From a virus: 29,730 nt of DNA. Below the pieces are notes generated by a model that did not search any database, was not told the origin of the DNA, and worked only from the letters and a program-made list of their open reading frames with translations. Numbering within the stretch: the first letter of the stretch is position 1; every line of letters starts with the position of its first letter. This document shows positions 7,967 through 16,267 of this stretch, in pieces. The position numbers and the translations under genes are program-made. Location: IMG/VR virus record IMGVR_UViG_3300017769_000080, positions 1 to 29,730 of that record; one strand, written 5' to 3'.

Positions 7967-9724
7967 ATGGCACTTTCAACACCGTCTGCTTCACCAGCGG
8001 TTGTCGTCAAAGAAATAGATCTGACTGGTGGCGTTCCAAACGTTCAGTCAACTACAGGCGCAATCGTAGGGAACTTTCGCTGGGGACCTGCTGAACAAAG
8101 AGTATTAATTGATAACGAGACAAATCTCGCTAATACCTTTGCATCTCCAGACTCAGCAAACACAATAGATTGGCATTCCGCATCTTATTTCCTACGCTAC
8201 TCAGGATCACTCCAAGTCGTAAGAGAAGTAACAAGCGATGCATTAAACGCTCGTTCGTCTACAGGACAACTTGCAACAGATTCTGACGGTGGTCTAGGCA
8301 CTCCCGTCGTTAAAAACGAAACAGATTTCTTAGGACAAGAAGCCGCATTAGCAGCAGCAAGTCATACATTTGTCGCAAAATATCCTGGCGAATTAGGAAA
8401 TGGAATTAAAGTTTCTATATGCCCACCAGACGCAACTGCGTTTAGTACATGGGCATATAAAGACGAGTTTGATACTGCTCCTGGCACATCAAATTACGCA
8501 ACAGATGCTGGTGCTCTTAATGACGAAGTTCACGTTGTTATTGTAGACTCAGGTGGTGAGTTTACAGGTTCACGTGGTACAGTACTAGAAAGATATCCTT
8601 TCATGTCTGTCGGTACAAATGCTAAGAACACCGATGGAACAACTAACTATGTTATTGATGCAGTCAACACTCGTTCAGACTATGTTTGGATGACAGGTTT
8701 TGATTCTGATTTCAGCGCAGCTGGTGCAGGAACAAATATCGACAATGGTGATAATTTTGATCCATCCGCTCTAACTACTGCTTCAAACTATAAGTTCACT
8801 AAAGGTGCTAATTCAGCTGCATTAGGAACTTCAGAGTTTCTTTCAGGTTTTGATCTTTTCGAAGATAAAGATATCGTAGAAGTTGATTTCTTGATTGCTC
8901 CTGGTATGGCTTCTCGTGAAAATCAAGCAACTGTGGTAAACGATTTGATCACTACCGCACAATCACTTCGTAAAGATTGTGTTGTTGCGGCATCACCTGC
9001 TAGATCAGATATGGTAAACCTAACAAACACTGCTACAATGACAACTAATATTGTCACCACAGCAAATATGTTTACAAACTCATCTTATCTTGTGACAGAT
9101 GCTAACTATCTGAAGATCTATGATAAGTTCAACGATCAGTATATCAATATTCCTGCGTCATCATCTACAGCAGGTATCATGGCAGCAACCGATTTGAATC
9201 GTGCTCCATGGTTCTCTCCTGCAGGTTCACGTCGTGGTCAATATCTTGGTATTACTGCGATATCATATTCACCAACAAAATCACAGCGTGATACGTTGTA
9301 TAAAGCAGGGGTGAATCCAATCGCTAATATTCCTGGTCAGGGTGTGTTACTGTTTGGTGACAAAACTAAACTTGGTCGTCCGTCAGCATTTGATCGTATC
9401 AACGTTCGTCGCCTATTCTTGGTGCTAGAACGTGCGATTGGTCGTGCTGCTGAACAAGTTATGTTTGAATTCAACGATGAGTTCACTCGTGCAGAGTTTG
9501 TCAACATTGTAGAACCAGTCCTTCGTGAAGTAAGGGGTCGTCGTGGTATTACGGATTTCCGTGTAGTATGTGACGAAACTAATAATACTCCAGCGATCGT
9601 TGATCGTAATGAGTTTATTGCAAATATCTTCATTAAGCCTGCTCGGTCGATTAACTACGTCACATTGAACTTTGTGGCAGTTAGAACTGGTGTTGACTTC
9701 GAAGAAGTCGTAGGCACGGTGTAA
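7967..9724 (+). CDS. 18: Tail sheath protein gp18
   Basis: 585 aa contractile sheath subunit (T4: 659 aa). The N-terminus (TPSASPAVVVKEIDLTGGVPNVQSTTGA, quoted as SPAVVVKEIDLT at about 9-20) and GNFRWGPAEQRVLIDNE at about 35-51 are typical of myovirus sheath proteins. The conserved C-terminal domain includes FDRINVRRLFLVLERAI near 475-491 and FIKPARSINYVTLNF near the end, which forms the core that packs on the tube. The middle is the variable, surface-exposed part. A strong GAGGAAG ribosome site precedes the start. It is followed after 11 bases by the tube gene, the classic 18-19 pair. Confidence 0.96.
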   Translation: MALSTPSASPAVVVKEIDLTGGVPNVQSTTGAIVGNFRWGPAEQRVLIDNETNLANTFASPDSANTIDWHSASYFLRYSGSLQVVREVTSDALNARSSTGQLATDSDGGLGTPVVKNETDFLGQEAALAAASHTFVAKYPGELGNGIKVSICPPDATAFSTWAYKDEFDTAPGTSNYATDAGALNDEVHVVIVDSGGEFTGSRGTVLERYPFMSVGTNAKNTDGTTNYVIDAVNTRSDYVWMTGFDSDFSAAGAGTNIDNGDNFDPSALTTASNYKFTKGANSAALGTSEFLSGFDLFEDKDIVEVDFLIAPGMASRENQATVVNDLITTAQSLRKDCVVAASPARSDMVNLTNTATMTTNIVTTANMFTNSSYLVTDANYLKIYDKFNDQYINIPASSSTAGIMAATDLNRAPWFSPAGSRRGQYLGITAISYSPTKSQRDTLYKAGVNPIANIPGQGVLLFGDKTKLGRPSAFDRINVRRLFLVLERAIGRAAEQVMFEFNDEFTRAEFVNIVEPVLREVRGRRGITDFRVVCDETNNTPAIVDRNEFIANIFIKPARSINYVTLNFVAVRTGVDFEEVVGTV

Positions 9725-9735
9725 GGAGATAAAAA

Positions 9736-10263
9736 ATGGCAATTCTCGGAGTAGATGATTTTAAAGCAAAACTAAGAGGTGGCGGTGCTCGTCCTAACCT
9801 CTTTCAAGTAACAATTAACTATCCTGGGTATGCAAACGGTGACGCAGAACTTACATCATTTATGGTGTCTGCAGCATCTTTGCCTGCTTCAGCGATGGGT
9901 GAGATTGTTGTACCATTCCGTGGTCGTCAGTTAAAGATGGCAGGGGATCGTACGTTTGATCAGTGGACAACAACTATCGTTAACGATACTGACTTCGCTG
10001 TTCGTAATGCACTTGAAAGATGGATGAACGGTATCAATGCTCATAGTGCGAATACAGGTCTAGAAGCACCTATCGCATATGAAGCAGATCTCAAAGTAGA
10101 ACAACTCGATCGTTCTGGTGTAGTTCTCAAGACCTATACCTTCCGTGGAGCATATCCAGCAAATATTTCAGAAATTGCGTTGGACTTCTCTTCAAATGAT
10201 GCGATTGAAAACTTCACTTGCACATGGTCGTATCAGTATTATGAGTCTGATACAACCACCTAA
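9736..10263 (+). CDS. 19: Tail tube protein gp19
   Basis: 175 aa (T4 163 aa). Forms the inner tube that DNA passes through. GGGARPNLFQVTINYP at 16-31 and the later VVPFRGRQLKMAGDRTFDQW stretch are characteristic. The conserved WMNGIN at about 96-101 and a final beta-strand with WSYQYYE are also present. GGAG ribosome site at 9724-9727. It belongs to the same fold family as the protein at 15673. Confidence 0.95.
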   Translation: MAILGVDDFKAKLRGGGARPNLFQVTINYPGYANGDAELTSFMVSAASLPASAMGEIVVPFRGRQLKMAGDRTFDQWTTTIVNDTDFAVRNALERWMNGINAHSANTGLEAPIAYEADLKVEQLDRSGVVLKTYTFRGAYPANISEIALDFSSNDAIENFTCTWSYQYYESDTTT

Positions 10264-10266
10264 ATA
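10259..10266 (+). promoter_or_regulatory. Possible variant late promoter (CCTAAATA) before gp20
   Basis: CCTAAATA differs from TATAAATA at the first two bases only and overlaps the gp19 stop codon. Transcription would begin near 10272, one base before a strong stem-loop. Moderate to low confidence because the octamer is imperfect. Confidence 0.4.
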
Positions 10267-10272
10267 ACTATG

Positions 10273-10313
10273 GAACGGCAGGGTTGATTTTAGTCCTTTC
10301 TCCCCTGCCGTTC
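10273..10313 (+). other. 11-bp perfect stem-loop between gp19 and gp20
   Basis: GAACGGCAGGG (10273-10283) pairs perfectly with CCCTGCCGTTC (10303-10313) around a 19-base loop. No U-run follows, so it is not a standard intrinsic terminator. It could be a transcript-end stabiliser for the 18-19 mRNA, or a 5'-end hairpin for a transcript starting at the CCTAAATA box. Confidence 0.75.
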
Positions 10314-10337
10314 ACAATAACAGTTTAAGGAATTGAA

Positions 10338-11927
10338 ATGGCAGATGAAGCAGGATCAGGATCAGAGGGATTAAGTCTCTTTGGTTTTCAGATAAGTCGT
10401 AAGAAGAAAAAGGAAGACGAAAAAGAACGTCCTTCCATCGTCCCTGCACGTGATGACGAAGGTGGTAGTTATACCACCGCCAGTGGTTCACATTATGGAC
10501 AATATTTAAATCTAGACGGAAACGACTCTAAAGACAATTATCAGTTGGTAATGAAATATCGTGGAAACGCAATGCATCCTGAAGTAGATGCTGCGATCGA
10601 AGATATCATCAATGAGTCGGTTAGCTCAAGCGAACTTAAACAAAACCTAGACATCAATCTTGATGGGGTAAAAGTTCCTGATAGAATTAAAAAACTAATT
10701 AAAGAAGAATTTGATGGAATTTATGGCATGCTCAATTTTAAAGAGTTGGGGCATGATATTTTCCGTCGTTGGTATGTAGACGGACGTTTATACCACCATC
10801 TTGTAGTCGATGAAGATAATCCCAAGGACGGTATCAAAGAAATCAGACCTATAGATTCTGCTAAGATGCGGAAGGTCAAAAAAGTAAAATATAAAAAAGA
10901 TCCAGTCACTGGAGCAAAAGTTGTAGAGAACACTGATGAGTTTTTCGTATTTCAAGAAAAACCAGGACAGTCTACCTCTGGCGTTAAAATGACAAACGAC
11001 TCTGTTAGTTATGTGACCTCAGGTTTACTATCAGAAGATCGTAAAAAGATTGTATCGCATTTACATAAAGCATTGAAACCTATCAACCAGTTGCGTATGA
11101 TGGAAGATGCTTTGGTTATCTACCGTTTATCTCGCGCACCAGAACGTCGTATCTTTTATATTGATGTTGGTAACTTGCCTCGTGGTAAGTCCGAGCAGTA
11201 TATGAAAGACATCATGGCGAAGTATCGTAACAAACTTGTTTACGACGCTCAAACTGGTGAGATCCGTGATGACCGTAAACACCAATCAATGTTGGAAGAC
11301 TTTTGGTTGCCTCGTCGTGAAGGTGGTCGTGGTACTGAAATCACTACACTTCCTGGCGGTGAAAACTTAGGACAGATTGATGATATCGTATATTTTCAAA
11401 AGAGAATGTATCGTTCATTGAATGTTCCGATTAGTAGATTAGAACCAGATGCAGCAGCAGGTATTCTTGGTCGTTCTACTGAAATCAATCGTGATGAATT
11501 AAAGTTCCAAAAGTTTATTGACAGACTTCGTACTCGATTCTCACACCTCTTTTATGGTATCTTGAAAAAACAATTAATTTTAAAAGGTTTGATAACAGAA
11601 GAAGATTGGGAATCATGGAAAAATGATATTACGATTGATTATCAAAAAGATAATCATTTTGCAGAACTTCGTGATGCCGAAATATTAACTAATAGATTAC
11701 AGACTTTAGACCAAGCAGCAAACTATGTTGGTGAATATTACTCTAAAGAATGGGTAATGAAAAACGTCCTTATGCTTTCTGATGAAGATATAGAAGAAAT
11801 GAAAAAGCAAATGGACGATGAAGAAAATAGTGGTGAAATAGATAATGAAGAACCACCTGAGCAAAATGTTCCTGATGAAGAACCACAGGATGAAGAAGAA
11901 CCTCAAGGAGAAATTGAAGATGAGTGA
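10338..11927 (+). CDS. 20: Portal protein gp20
   Basis: 529 aa (T4 524 aa), the dodecameric portal through which DNA enters and leaves the head. Recognised by RRWYVDGR at 143-150, RAPERRIFYIDVGNLP at 266-281, the DFWLPRREGGRGTEI segment (about 326-340) and LNVPISRLEPD (about 371-381), all strongly conserved in T4-like portals. The N-terminus (1-45) is charged and probably disordered. The C-terminus is very acidic (EEPQDEEEPQGEIEDE). Its stop overlaps the gp67 start by eight bases. It opens the head-assembly gene run 20-67-68-21-22-23. Confidence 0.96.
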   Translation: MADEAGSGSEGLSLFGFQISRKKKKEDEKERPSIVPARDDEGGSYTTASGSHYGQYLNLDGNDSKDNYQLVMKYRGNAMHPEVDAAIEDIINESVSSSELKQNLDINLDGVKVPDRIKKLIKEEFDGIYGMLNFKELGHDIFRRWYVDGRLYHHLVVDEDNPKDGIKEIRPIDSAKMRKVKKVKYKKDPVTGAKVVENTDEFFVFQEKPGQSTSGVKMTNDSVSYVTSGLLSEDRKKIVSHLHKALKPINQLRMMEDALVIYRLSRAPERRIFYIDVGNLPRGKSEQYMKDIMAKYRNKLVYDAQTGEIRDDRKHQSMLEDFWLPRREGGRGTEITTLPGGENLGQIDDIVYFQKRMYRSLNVPISRLEPDAAAGILGRSTEINRDELKFQKFIDRLRTRFSHLFYGILKKQLILKGLITEEDWESWKNDITIDYQKDNHFAELRDAEILTNRLQTLDQAANYVGEYYSKEWVMKNVLMLSDEDIEEMKKQMDDEENSGEIDNEEPPEQNVPDEEPQDEEEPQGEIEDE

Positions 11928-12234
11928 TATGGCAAGAGAATTGATTCAACAAGCATTGGATCAAGATTATAATGGTGCAAATAAAACTTTCGGTGAAATC
12001 ATGACTGCAAAACTCGATGATGTTTTAAATCAAGAGAAAGTTCGTATGGCTGACGCAGTTTATAACGGAGGGGAACCTGATGATGAAGATGACGTCTTGG
12101 GGGATGAAGATGGTGATCAACTCGAGCTTGACCTTGAGACAGAAGGTGACGATGAAGAACAAGAAGAAACTGAAGAAGAGTCGGAAATCTTTGACGCCGA
12201 TGATGATGAACTCCCTTTAGATCCTGAAGAATGA
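11920..12234 (+). CDS. 67: Prohead core protein gp67
   Basis: 104 aa, very acidic. Residues 1-50 (ARELIQQALDQDYNGANKTFGEIM, then LNQEKVRMADAVYNGGEPDDED, quoted in parts) have the same layout as T4 gp67: a short helical region followed by GEEP-type and long Asp/Glu runs. The position directly after gp20 is the same as in T4. gp67 is an essential internal core component cleaved by gp21 during head maturation. The start at 11920 (ATGAGTGATATG) is chosen over longer in-frame starts because AGGAG (11905-11909) precedes it and the upstream extension would read through the gp20 gene. Confidence 0.85.
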   Translation: MSDMARELIQQALDQDYNGANKTFGEIMTAKLDDVLNQEKVRMADAVYNGGEPDDEDDVLGDEDGDQLELDLETEGDDEEQEETEEESEIFDADDDELPLDPEE

Positions 12235-12240
12235 TAATAT

Positions 12241-12248
12241 TATAAATA
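12241..12248 (+). promoter_or_regulatory. T4-type late promoter (TATAAATA) inside the head operon
   Basis: A perfect TATAAATA between gp67 and gp68, with the same 18-base context as the gp18 box. The predicted start near 12254 leaves a leader of about 13 bases containing AAAGG (12255-12259) before the gp68 start at 12267. Confidence 0.75.
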
Positions 12249-12266
12249 AAGGTTAAAGGTAAATAA

Positions 12267-12479
12267 ATGAAAACATTTCAACAAATTCGTGAATTAGCAG
12301 GAAGAAAACCTTCGGGAAAATCTGTTGCTAGTAAAAAGATCGGCAAGATCAAAATTGAGGTCTATAAAGAACCCACCGGATTTGTTGCATACGTTGATGG
12401 CGACAGACTAGACAAATATAAGAATGAAAAAGAAGCAGTCAAAGCTGCTGAAGAATTTGTAAAGGTATATAACAAATGA
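12267..12479 (+). CDS. 68: Prohead core protein gp68-like
   Basis: 70 aa, basic and lysine-rich. It lies between gp67 and gp21 exactly where T4 carries gene 68, whose product (141 aa in T4) is a minor prohead core protein influencing head shape. Visible features: N-terminal MKTFQQIRELAG, GKIKIEVYKEPTGFVAYVDGD at about 26-46 suggesting a small beta-sheet, then a helix (EKEAVKAAEEFVKV). The stop overlaps the gp21 start (ATGA). Assignment relies mostly on position. Confidence 0.62.
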   Translation: MKTFQQIRELAGRKPSGKSVASKKIGKIKIEVYKEPTGFVAYVDGDRLDKYKNEKEAVKAAEEFVKVYNK

Positions 12480-13132
12480 AACTTATTTCTGAATTTCTTG
12501 AGCAAGATCTACAGTTTGTCACCGAAGCGGATGATAAGGGTGAAAAGAAATACACTATCGAAGGTGTTTTCGCTCAAGCAAATGTTAAAAATAGAAACGG
12601 TCGTGTTTATCCTATGGAGACTATGTCTAAGGCATTGGGTAAGTACAACACCGAACAGGTTACTAAAGGTCGAGCAGTTGGTGAATTGAATCACCCTGCA
12701 GGTCCGACCGTAAATTTAGATAAAGTTTCCCACAAGATCGAATCTCTTAAATTTGAGGGTAATGATGTTGTGGGCAAGGCGACTATATTGGACACACCAA
12801 TGGGTAATATTGTAAAAGGTTTACTTGATGGCGGTGTTGGTCTAGGCGTTTCGACTCGTGGTATGGGAAGTTTGAAGAACAATAATGGCGTGATGGAGGT
12901 TCAGAAAGATTTTATGCTGAATGCAATCGACATCGTACAGGATCCATCTGCACCCTCAGCATTCGTTAATGGGGTTATGGAAGGTGTAGAGTGGGTATGG
13001 AACAACGGCATTATTGAGGCACAAACTATTGAAAAAATTGAGACTGAAATTAAAAAAGCATCTCGCACCGATCTTTATGAGACACAGGTTCGTGAGTTTA
13101 AGAATTTCCTCTCGTTGCTTAAATCAAATTAA
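12476..13132 (+). CDS. 21: Prohead core protease gp21
   Basis: 218 aa (T4 212 aa), serine protease that matures the prohead by cleaving scaffold, core and gp23, then itself. H73 in VGELNHPAGP and S126 in GLGVSTRGMGSL match the catalytic His and Ser of the T4 family. NVKNRNGRVYP at about 36-46 is another family signature. It follows the gp68-like gene with an ATGA overlap and precedes the scaffold gene by 11 bases, so protease and substrate are made together. Confidence 0.95.
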   Translation: MKLISEFLEQDLQFVTEADDKGEKKYTIEGVFAQANVKNRNGRVYPMETMSKALGKYNTEQVTKGRAVGELNHPAGPTVNLDKVSHKIESLKFEGNDVVGKATILDTPMGNIVKGLLDGGVGLGVSTRGMGSLKNNNGVMEVQKDFMLNAIDIVQDPSAPSAFVNGVMEGVEWVWNNGIIEAQTIEKIETEIKKASRTDLYETQVREFKNFLSLLKSN

Positions 13133-13143
13133 AGGAGTCAATA

Positions 13144-14238
13144 ATGACTGATGAAAATCAAATAGAAGATCAGGACATTGAACTCCATGACGAAGTAACA
13201 GATGACGGAATCATGGAAAAAGCAGGTCACGATCCTAAAAATGCACCAGCTCAAGCAGTCGCTGCGACTGATAAAGCAGGTGATGCAACAGGTGATGCAA
13301 AAGATCGCCCGACAGACAATACTACACAAGATCCAATGCCTAAAACGAAGGCAGGAATGATCAACGCAATGACATCAATGATGGTGTCGTCTAAGAAAAT
13401 GGATGTTCAATCCATGTATCAAAGTGTCATGAAGCCAAAAGAGGGAAGCATGCCTCCTGGTCTTGGTCTTGAAAGCGTTGAGTCAGATGATCAACCACAA
13501 CTGGTTGAGTATCAGGCAGATTTCGAAGAAGATCTAAATGCTCTTGTCGAGTCAGAAGCAACACTTTCAGATGAATTTAAGGGTAAGGCAGGAATCATTT
13601 TTGAAACTGCTATCCGTACAAAGTTATCTGAGGAAATCGATCGGTTAGAAACTAAGTACAACGAAGAACTTGCTGAGGAAGTTGAATCAACTAAATCAGA
13701 CCTCGTTGAAAAAGTTGACAATTATCTTAACTACGTTGTCGAGCAGTGGATGGATGATAACAAGGTAGCAGTTCAAACTGGATTGCGTACTGAGATCGCT
13801 GAGAAGTTTATGGGCAATCTGAAAGATTTGTTCGTAGAGTCTTATATCGAAGTGCCTGAGTCAAAAGTCGACCTCGTTGACCAACTCGCTGAAGAAGTTG
13901 CTGAATTAGAAGCAGCTTCAAACGAAGCGATCGCAAAGAATCTTTCGATGATGGAAGAATTAGAAACATACAAGCGTGATGCAATCATCCGTGAGCATGC
14001 TTCTGGTCTTGCAGAAACACAAGTCGAAAAATTAAAAGATTTGGTAGCAGAAGTAGATTTTGATGACGAAGAAACATTTGCAGAAAAGGTTTCAACTGTC
14101 AAAGAATCATACTTTACCAAAAAAGCATCTGAGTCTGCTGACATTACAGAAGAGTCCGACGATGGCGATGCCGTTGTAGAATCTACTGGATCTATGGCTC
14201 AGTATCTTCAAGCAATCCAACGCACAAATAAGAAATAA
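13144..14238 (+). CDS. 22: Prohead scaffold protein gp22
   Basis: 364 aa, longer than T4 gp22 (269 aa). Highly acidic and helical: from about residue 120 to 345 the sequence is almost continuous heptad-like helix (for example ETKYNEELAEEVESTKSDLVEK and LVDQLAEEVAELEAASNEA, both shortened in description). The first 100 residues are low complexity. gp22 builds the internal core around which gp23 assembles and is degraded by gp21. Multiple L/I-x-E tripeptides that could serve as gp21 sites are visible. AAAGGAG ribosome site at 13132-13138. Confidence 0.9.
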   Translation: MTDENQIEDQDIELHDEVTDDGIMEKAGHDPKNAPAQAVAATDKAGDATGDAKDRPTDNTTQDPMPKTKAGMINAMTSMMVSSKKMDVQSMYQSVMKPKEGSMPPGLGLESVESDDQPQLVEYQADFEEDLNALVESEATLSDEFKGKAGIIFETAIRTKLSEEIDRLETKYNEELAEEVESTKSDLVEKVDNYLNYVVEQWMDDNKVAVQTGLRTEIAEKFMGNLKDLFVESYIEVPESKVDLVDQLAEEVAELEAASNEAIAKNLSMMEELETYKRDAIIREHASGLAETQVEKLKDLVAEVDFDDEETFAEKVSTVKESYFTKKASESADITEESDDGDAVVESTGSMAQYLQAIQRTNKK

Positions 14239-14255
14239 TTTGGGAGTCCAAAAAA

Positions 14256-15599
14256 ATGAGTAATCAAGTATCCTACGATCAATTGATGGAAAAGTGGGCA
14301 CCTGTACTGAACGAAGAGTCAGCAGGCGCAATCACCGATAACCATCGTAAAGCAGTTACAGCTGCTATCCTAGAAAACCAGGAAATCGCACTTCGCGAAG
14401 AAGGTCTTCTTAACGAAACAAACAACACAACTGCAGTAACATCTGGTGTGACAAATAACTGGAATCCAGTTCTTATCGCACTTGTACGTCGTGCAATGCC
14501 AAACCTAATGGCATACGATATCTGTGGTGTGCAGCCAATGTCTGGTCCAACTGGTCTGATCTTCGCAATGAAGTCAACATTCCAGAAGACAAAATCAGGC
14601 ACTTCAGACGGTGCAGAAGCATTGTTCAACGAAGCAAACATCAACTTCTCTGGTGATTCAGGTACAACTGCTATGACTGCAGATCCATCAGGCATGGGTT
14701 CTGCACTAGACGGTGACGGCGATTCAACAATTGCTGACTCACTGGGTGATCCACTTGCTAACCTTGATCTGTACTCAACTGCAGAAGCAGAAGCACTTGG
14801 CGTAACAGGTGGCGAGCAGTTTGCTGAAATGGGTTTCACCATTGAAAAAGCAACAGTGACTGCAAAGTCACGTGCGCTGAAAGCAGAATACACGCTAGAA
14901 CTAGCACAAGACCTTAAAGCAATTCATGGTCTGGATGCAGAAACAGAACTAGCAAACATTCTGTCAACTGAAATCATGGCAGAAATCAACCGTGAAGTTG
15001 TGCGTACAATTAACTCACAAGCAAAACTCGGTGCTGCTACAAACAACACAGCAATCAACGGTATCTTCAATGTTCAGACAGATGCAGACGGTCGCTGGTC
15101 AGTAGAAAAGTTCAAGGGTTTGATCATGCAGATCGAACGCGAATCAAACACAATCGCACAGGAAACACGTCGCGGTAAGGGTAACTTCATCATCTGTTCA
15201 TCAGATGTTGCATCATCACTTGCTGCTTCTGGTATGCTTGACTATGCTCCTGCAATGTCAACAAACCTGAATGTTGATGACACAGGCAATACATTCGCTG
15301 GTGTACTTAACGGTCGTACACGTGTTTACATCGACCCATATGCAACAACAGACTATGTAAACGTCGGTTATAAGGGTACAAACCCATATGACGCAGGTCT
15401 GTTCTATTGCCCATACGTTCCATTAACAATGGTTCGTGCGGTTGGTGAGAACACATTCCAGCCGAAAATCGGATTTAAGACTCGCTACGGCATGGTCTCA
15501 AACCCATTCGTTGGCGGTTCACCATCAAACGGTCTTGCAACTGCAAAGACCAACCAGTACTATCGCATCATGCGTGTTGACGATATTCTTGGTAGCTAA
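14256..15599 (+). CDS. 23: Major capsid protein gp23
   Basis: 447 aa precursor of the HK97-fold capsid subunit (T4 521 aa; marine relatives are shorter). VRRAMPNLMAYDICGVQPM (about 77-95) is the classic gp23 signature. A likely gp21 cleavage site, consensus L/I-x-E, is LNE at 52-54, which would remove a 54-residue propeptide, comparable to cleavage after E65 in T4. Codon choice differs from neighbours, with mostly C-ending Asn and Phe codons, as expected for the most abundant protein. It ends the head operon, directly before a strong terminator. Confidence 0.97.
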   Translation: MSNQVSYDQLMEKWAPVLNEESAGAITDNHRKAVTAAILENQEIALREEGLLNETNNTTAVTSGVTNNWNPVLIALVRRAMPNLMAYDICGVQPMSGPTGLIFAMKSTFQKTKSGTSDGAEALFNEANINFSGDSGTTAMTADPSGMGSALDGDGDSTIADSLGDPLANLDLYSTAEAEALGVTGGEQFAEMGFTIEKATVTAKSRALKAEYTLELAQDLKAIHGLDAETELANILSTEIMAEINREVVRTINSQAKLGAATNNTAINGIFNVQTDADGRWSVEKFKGLIMQIERESNTIAQETRRGKGNFIICSSDVASSLAASGMLDYAPAMSTNLNVDDTGNTFAGVLNGRTRVYIDPYATTDYVNVGYKGTNPYDAGLFYCPYVPLTMVRAVGENTFQPKIGFKTRYGMVSNPFVGGSPSNGLATAKTNQYYRIMRVDDILGS

Positions 15600-15614
15600 G
15601 AATAAAGCAATAAT

Positions 15615-15646
15615 AAAGGGGGCGATCTTCGGATCGCCCTTTTTTT
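15615..15646 (+). terminator. Strong intrinsic terminator after gp23
   Basis: Stem GGGCGATC (15620-15627) with GATCGCCC (15632-15639) closes a C(UUCG)G tetraloop (15628-15631). It can be lengthened by flanking G-U and A-U pairs and is followed by a run of T (15640-15646). All features of a very efficient Rho-independent terminator. Confidence 0.95.
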
Positions 15647-15659
15647 AACTTTAAAACAT

Positions 15660-15667
15660 TATAAATA
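15660..15667 (+). promoter_or_regulatory. T4-type late promoter (TATAAATA), start at the ATG
   Basis: A perfect TATAAATA directly after the gp23 terminator. Its -13/-6 placement in T4 puts +1 at about 15673, which is the A of the next gene's ATG, so the message would be leaderless. Confidence 0.75.
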
Positions 15668-15672
15668 GTATC

Positions 15673-16224
15673 ATGGCAGAACTAACTCAAAATATAAATT
15701 ATTTACAACCGACTAGTTTTAAACTGTCGATAGATAGAACAAATTATCCTAATTTAGAATTCTTTGTTCAGAACTTTACGCATCCTGGTCTTATGATGCC
15801 AGCGTCTGAAATGCCTATACGAAGATTACAATCTATCCCATATCCTGGTGAATCATTAACAATTAATGAATTATCAGCAACTATCCTATTAGATGAAGAT
15901 ATGGAAAGTTATTCTGAAATGTATAACTGGATTCGTAGAATACAGGTTACAGATATGAATGGAAATCAAAACACCCAAAGGGGTAATACAACGAACCCTC
16001 ATGCTGATATCACACTTTCAATATTATCGAGTCATAATAACTTATCAAAGCAAGTGCGATATGTGGATGCAATACCTACGTCTCTAGGAGATATTTCGTT
16101 TGAAGCAACTTCTTCTGGTGCGGAATATATAACTTTTCAGGCAGGGTTCCGATTCAGTTACTTTGAATTGATGAAGGTTTCGACAGCAGGTTCAATATCA
16201 AATTCTTTTACGGTTTCTACATAA
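15673..16224 (+). CDS. Second tail-tube-fold (gp19-like) structural protein
   Basis: 183 aa. Its layout parallels gp19: an N-terminal FKLSIDRTNYPNLEFFVQ strand pair, a P-x-x-MPIRRLQSIPYPGE loop, a DED...MYNWIRRIQV helix in the middle, and a C-terminal strand set ending FQAGFRFSYFELM. Conserved proteins of this type follow gp23 in marine T4-like phages. It probably belongs to the tail-tube or baseplate-tube-initiator family (as gp19, gp48 and gp54 in T4) or to tail completion (gp3 lies near this place in relatives). The exact role is not certain. No ribosome site is visible before the ATG, and a late promoter lies only five bases upstream. Confidence 0.65.
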   Translation: MAELTQNINYLQPTSFKLSIDRTNYPNLEFFVQNFTHPGLMMPASEMPIRRLQSIPYPGESLTINELSATILLDEDMESYSEMYNWIRRIQVTDMNGNQNTQRGNTTNPHADITLSILSSHNNLSKQVRYVDAIPTSLGDISFEATSSGAEYITFQAGFRFSYFELMKVSTAGSISNSFTVST

Positions 16225-16230
16225 TAAATA
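16223..16230 (+). promoter_or_regulatory. Possible late promoter variant (AATAAATA) before uvsY
   Basis: AATAAATA fits the looser NATAAATA pattern reported for T4-like cyanophages. It overlaps the stop codon of the tube-like gene and lies immediately before the sigma70-like promoter at 16233, so uvsY may be read both early and late. One mismatch to the box used elsewhere here. Confidence 0.35.
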
Positions 16231-16232
16231 GC

Positions 16233-16261
16233 TTTACTTTTATAATAAAATATGATATAAT
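16233..16261 (+). promoter_or_regulatory. Sigma70-like promoter for uvsY/uvsW
   Basis: TTTACT (16233-16238), a 17-base spacer and TATAAT (16256-16261) with extended -10 TGA (16253-16255). One of five promoters of the same design in the window. Predicted +1 at about 16268, the A of the uvsY ATG. Confidence 0.75.
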
Positions 16262-16267
16262 ATAATT

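Noticed and set aside
10273-10313. Intrinsic terminator between gp19 and gp20
   Set aside because: The stem is perfect but no U-run follows and the loop is 19 bases, so standard termination is unlikely.
11845-11919. N-terminal extension of gp67 from an upstream ATG
   Set aside because: The extra 25 residues would be read out of frame within gp20, have no family match, and AGGAG precedes the ATG at 11920.
14279-14893. A 204-residue open frame on the minus strand opposite gp23
   Set aside because: It lies fully within gp23, has no family resemblance or ribosome site, is Ser/Ala/Pro-rich as mirror frames of biased genes often are, and every supported gene is on the + strand.
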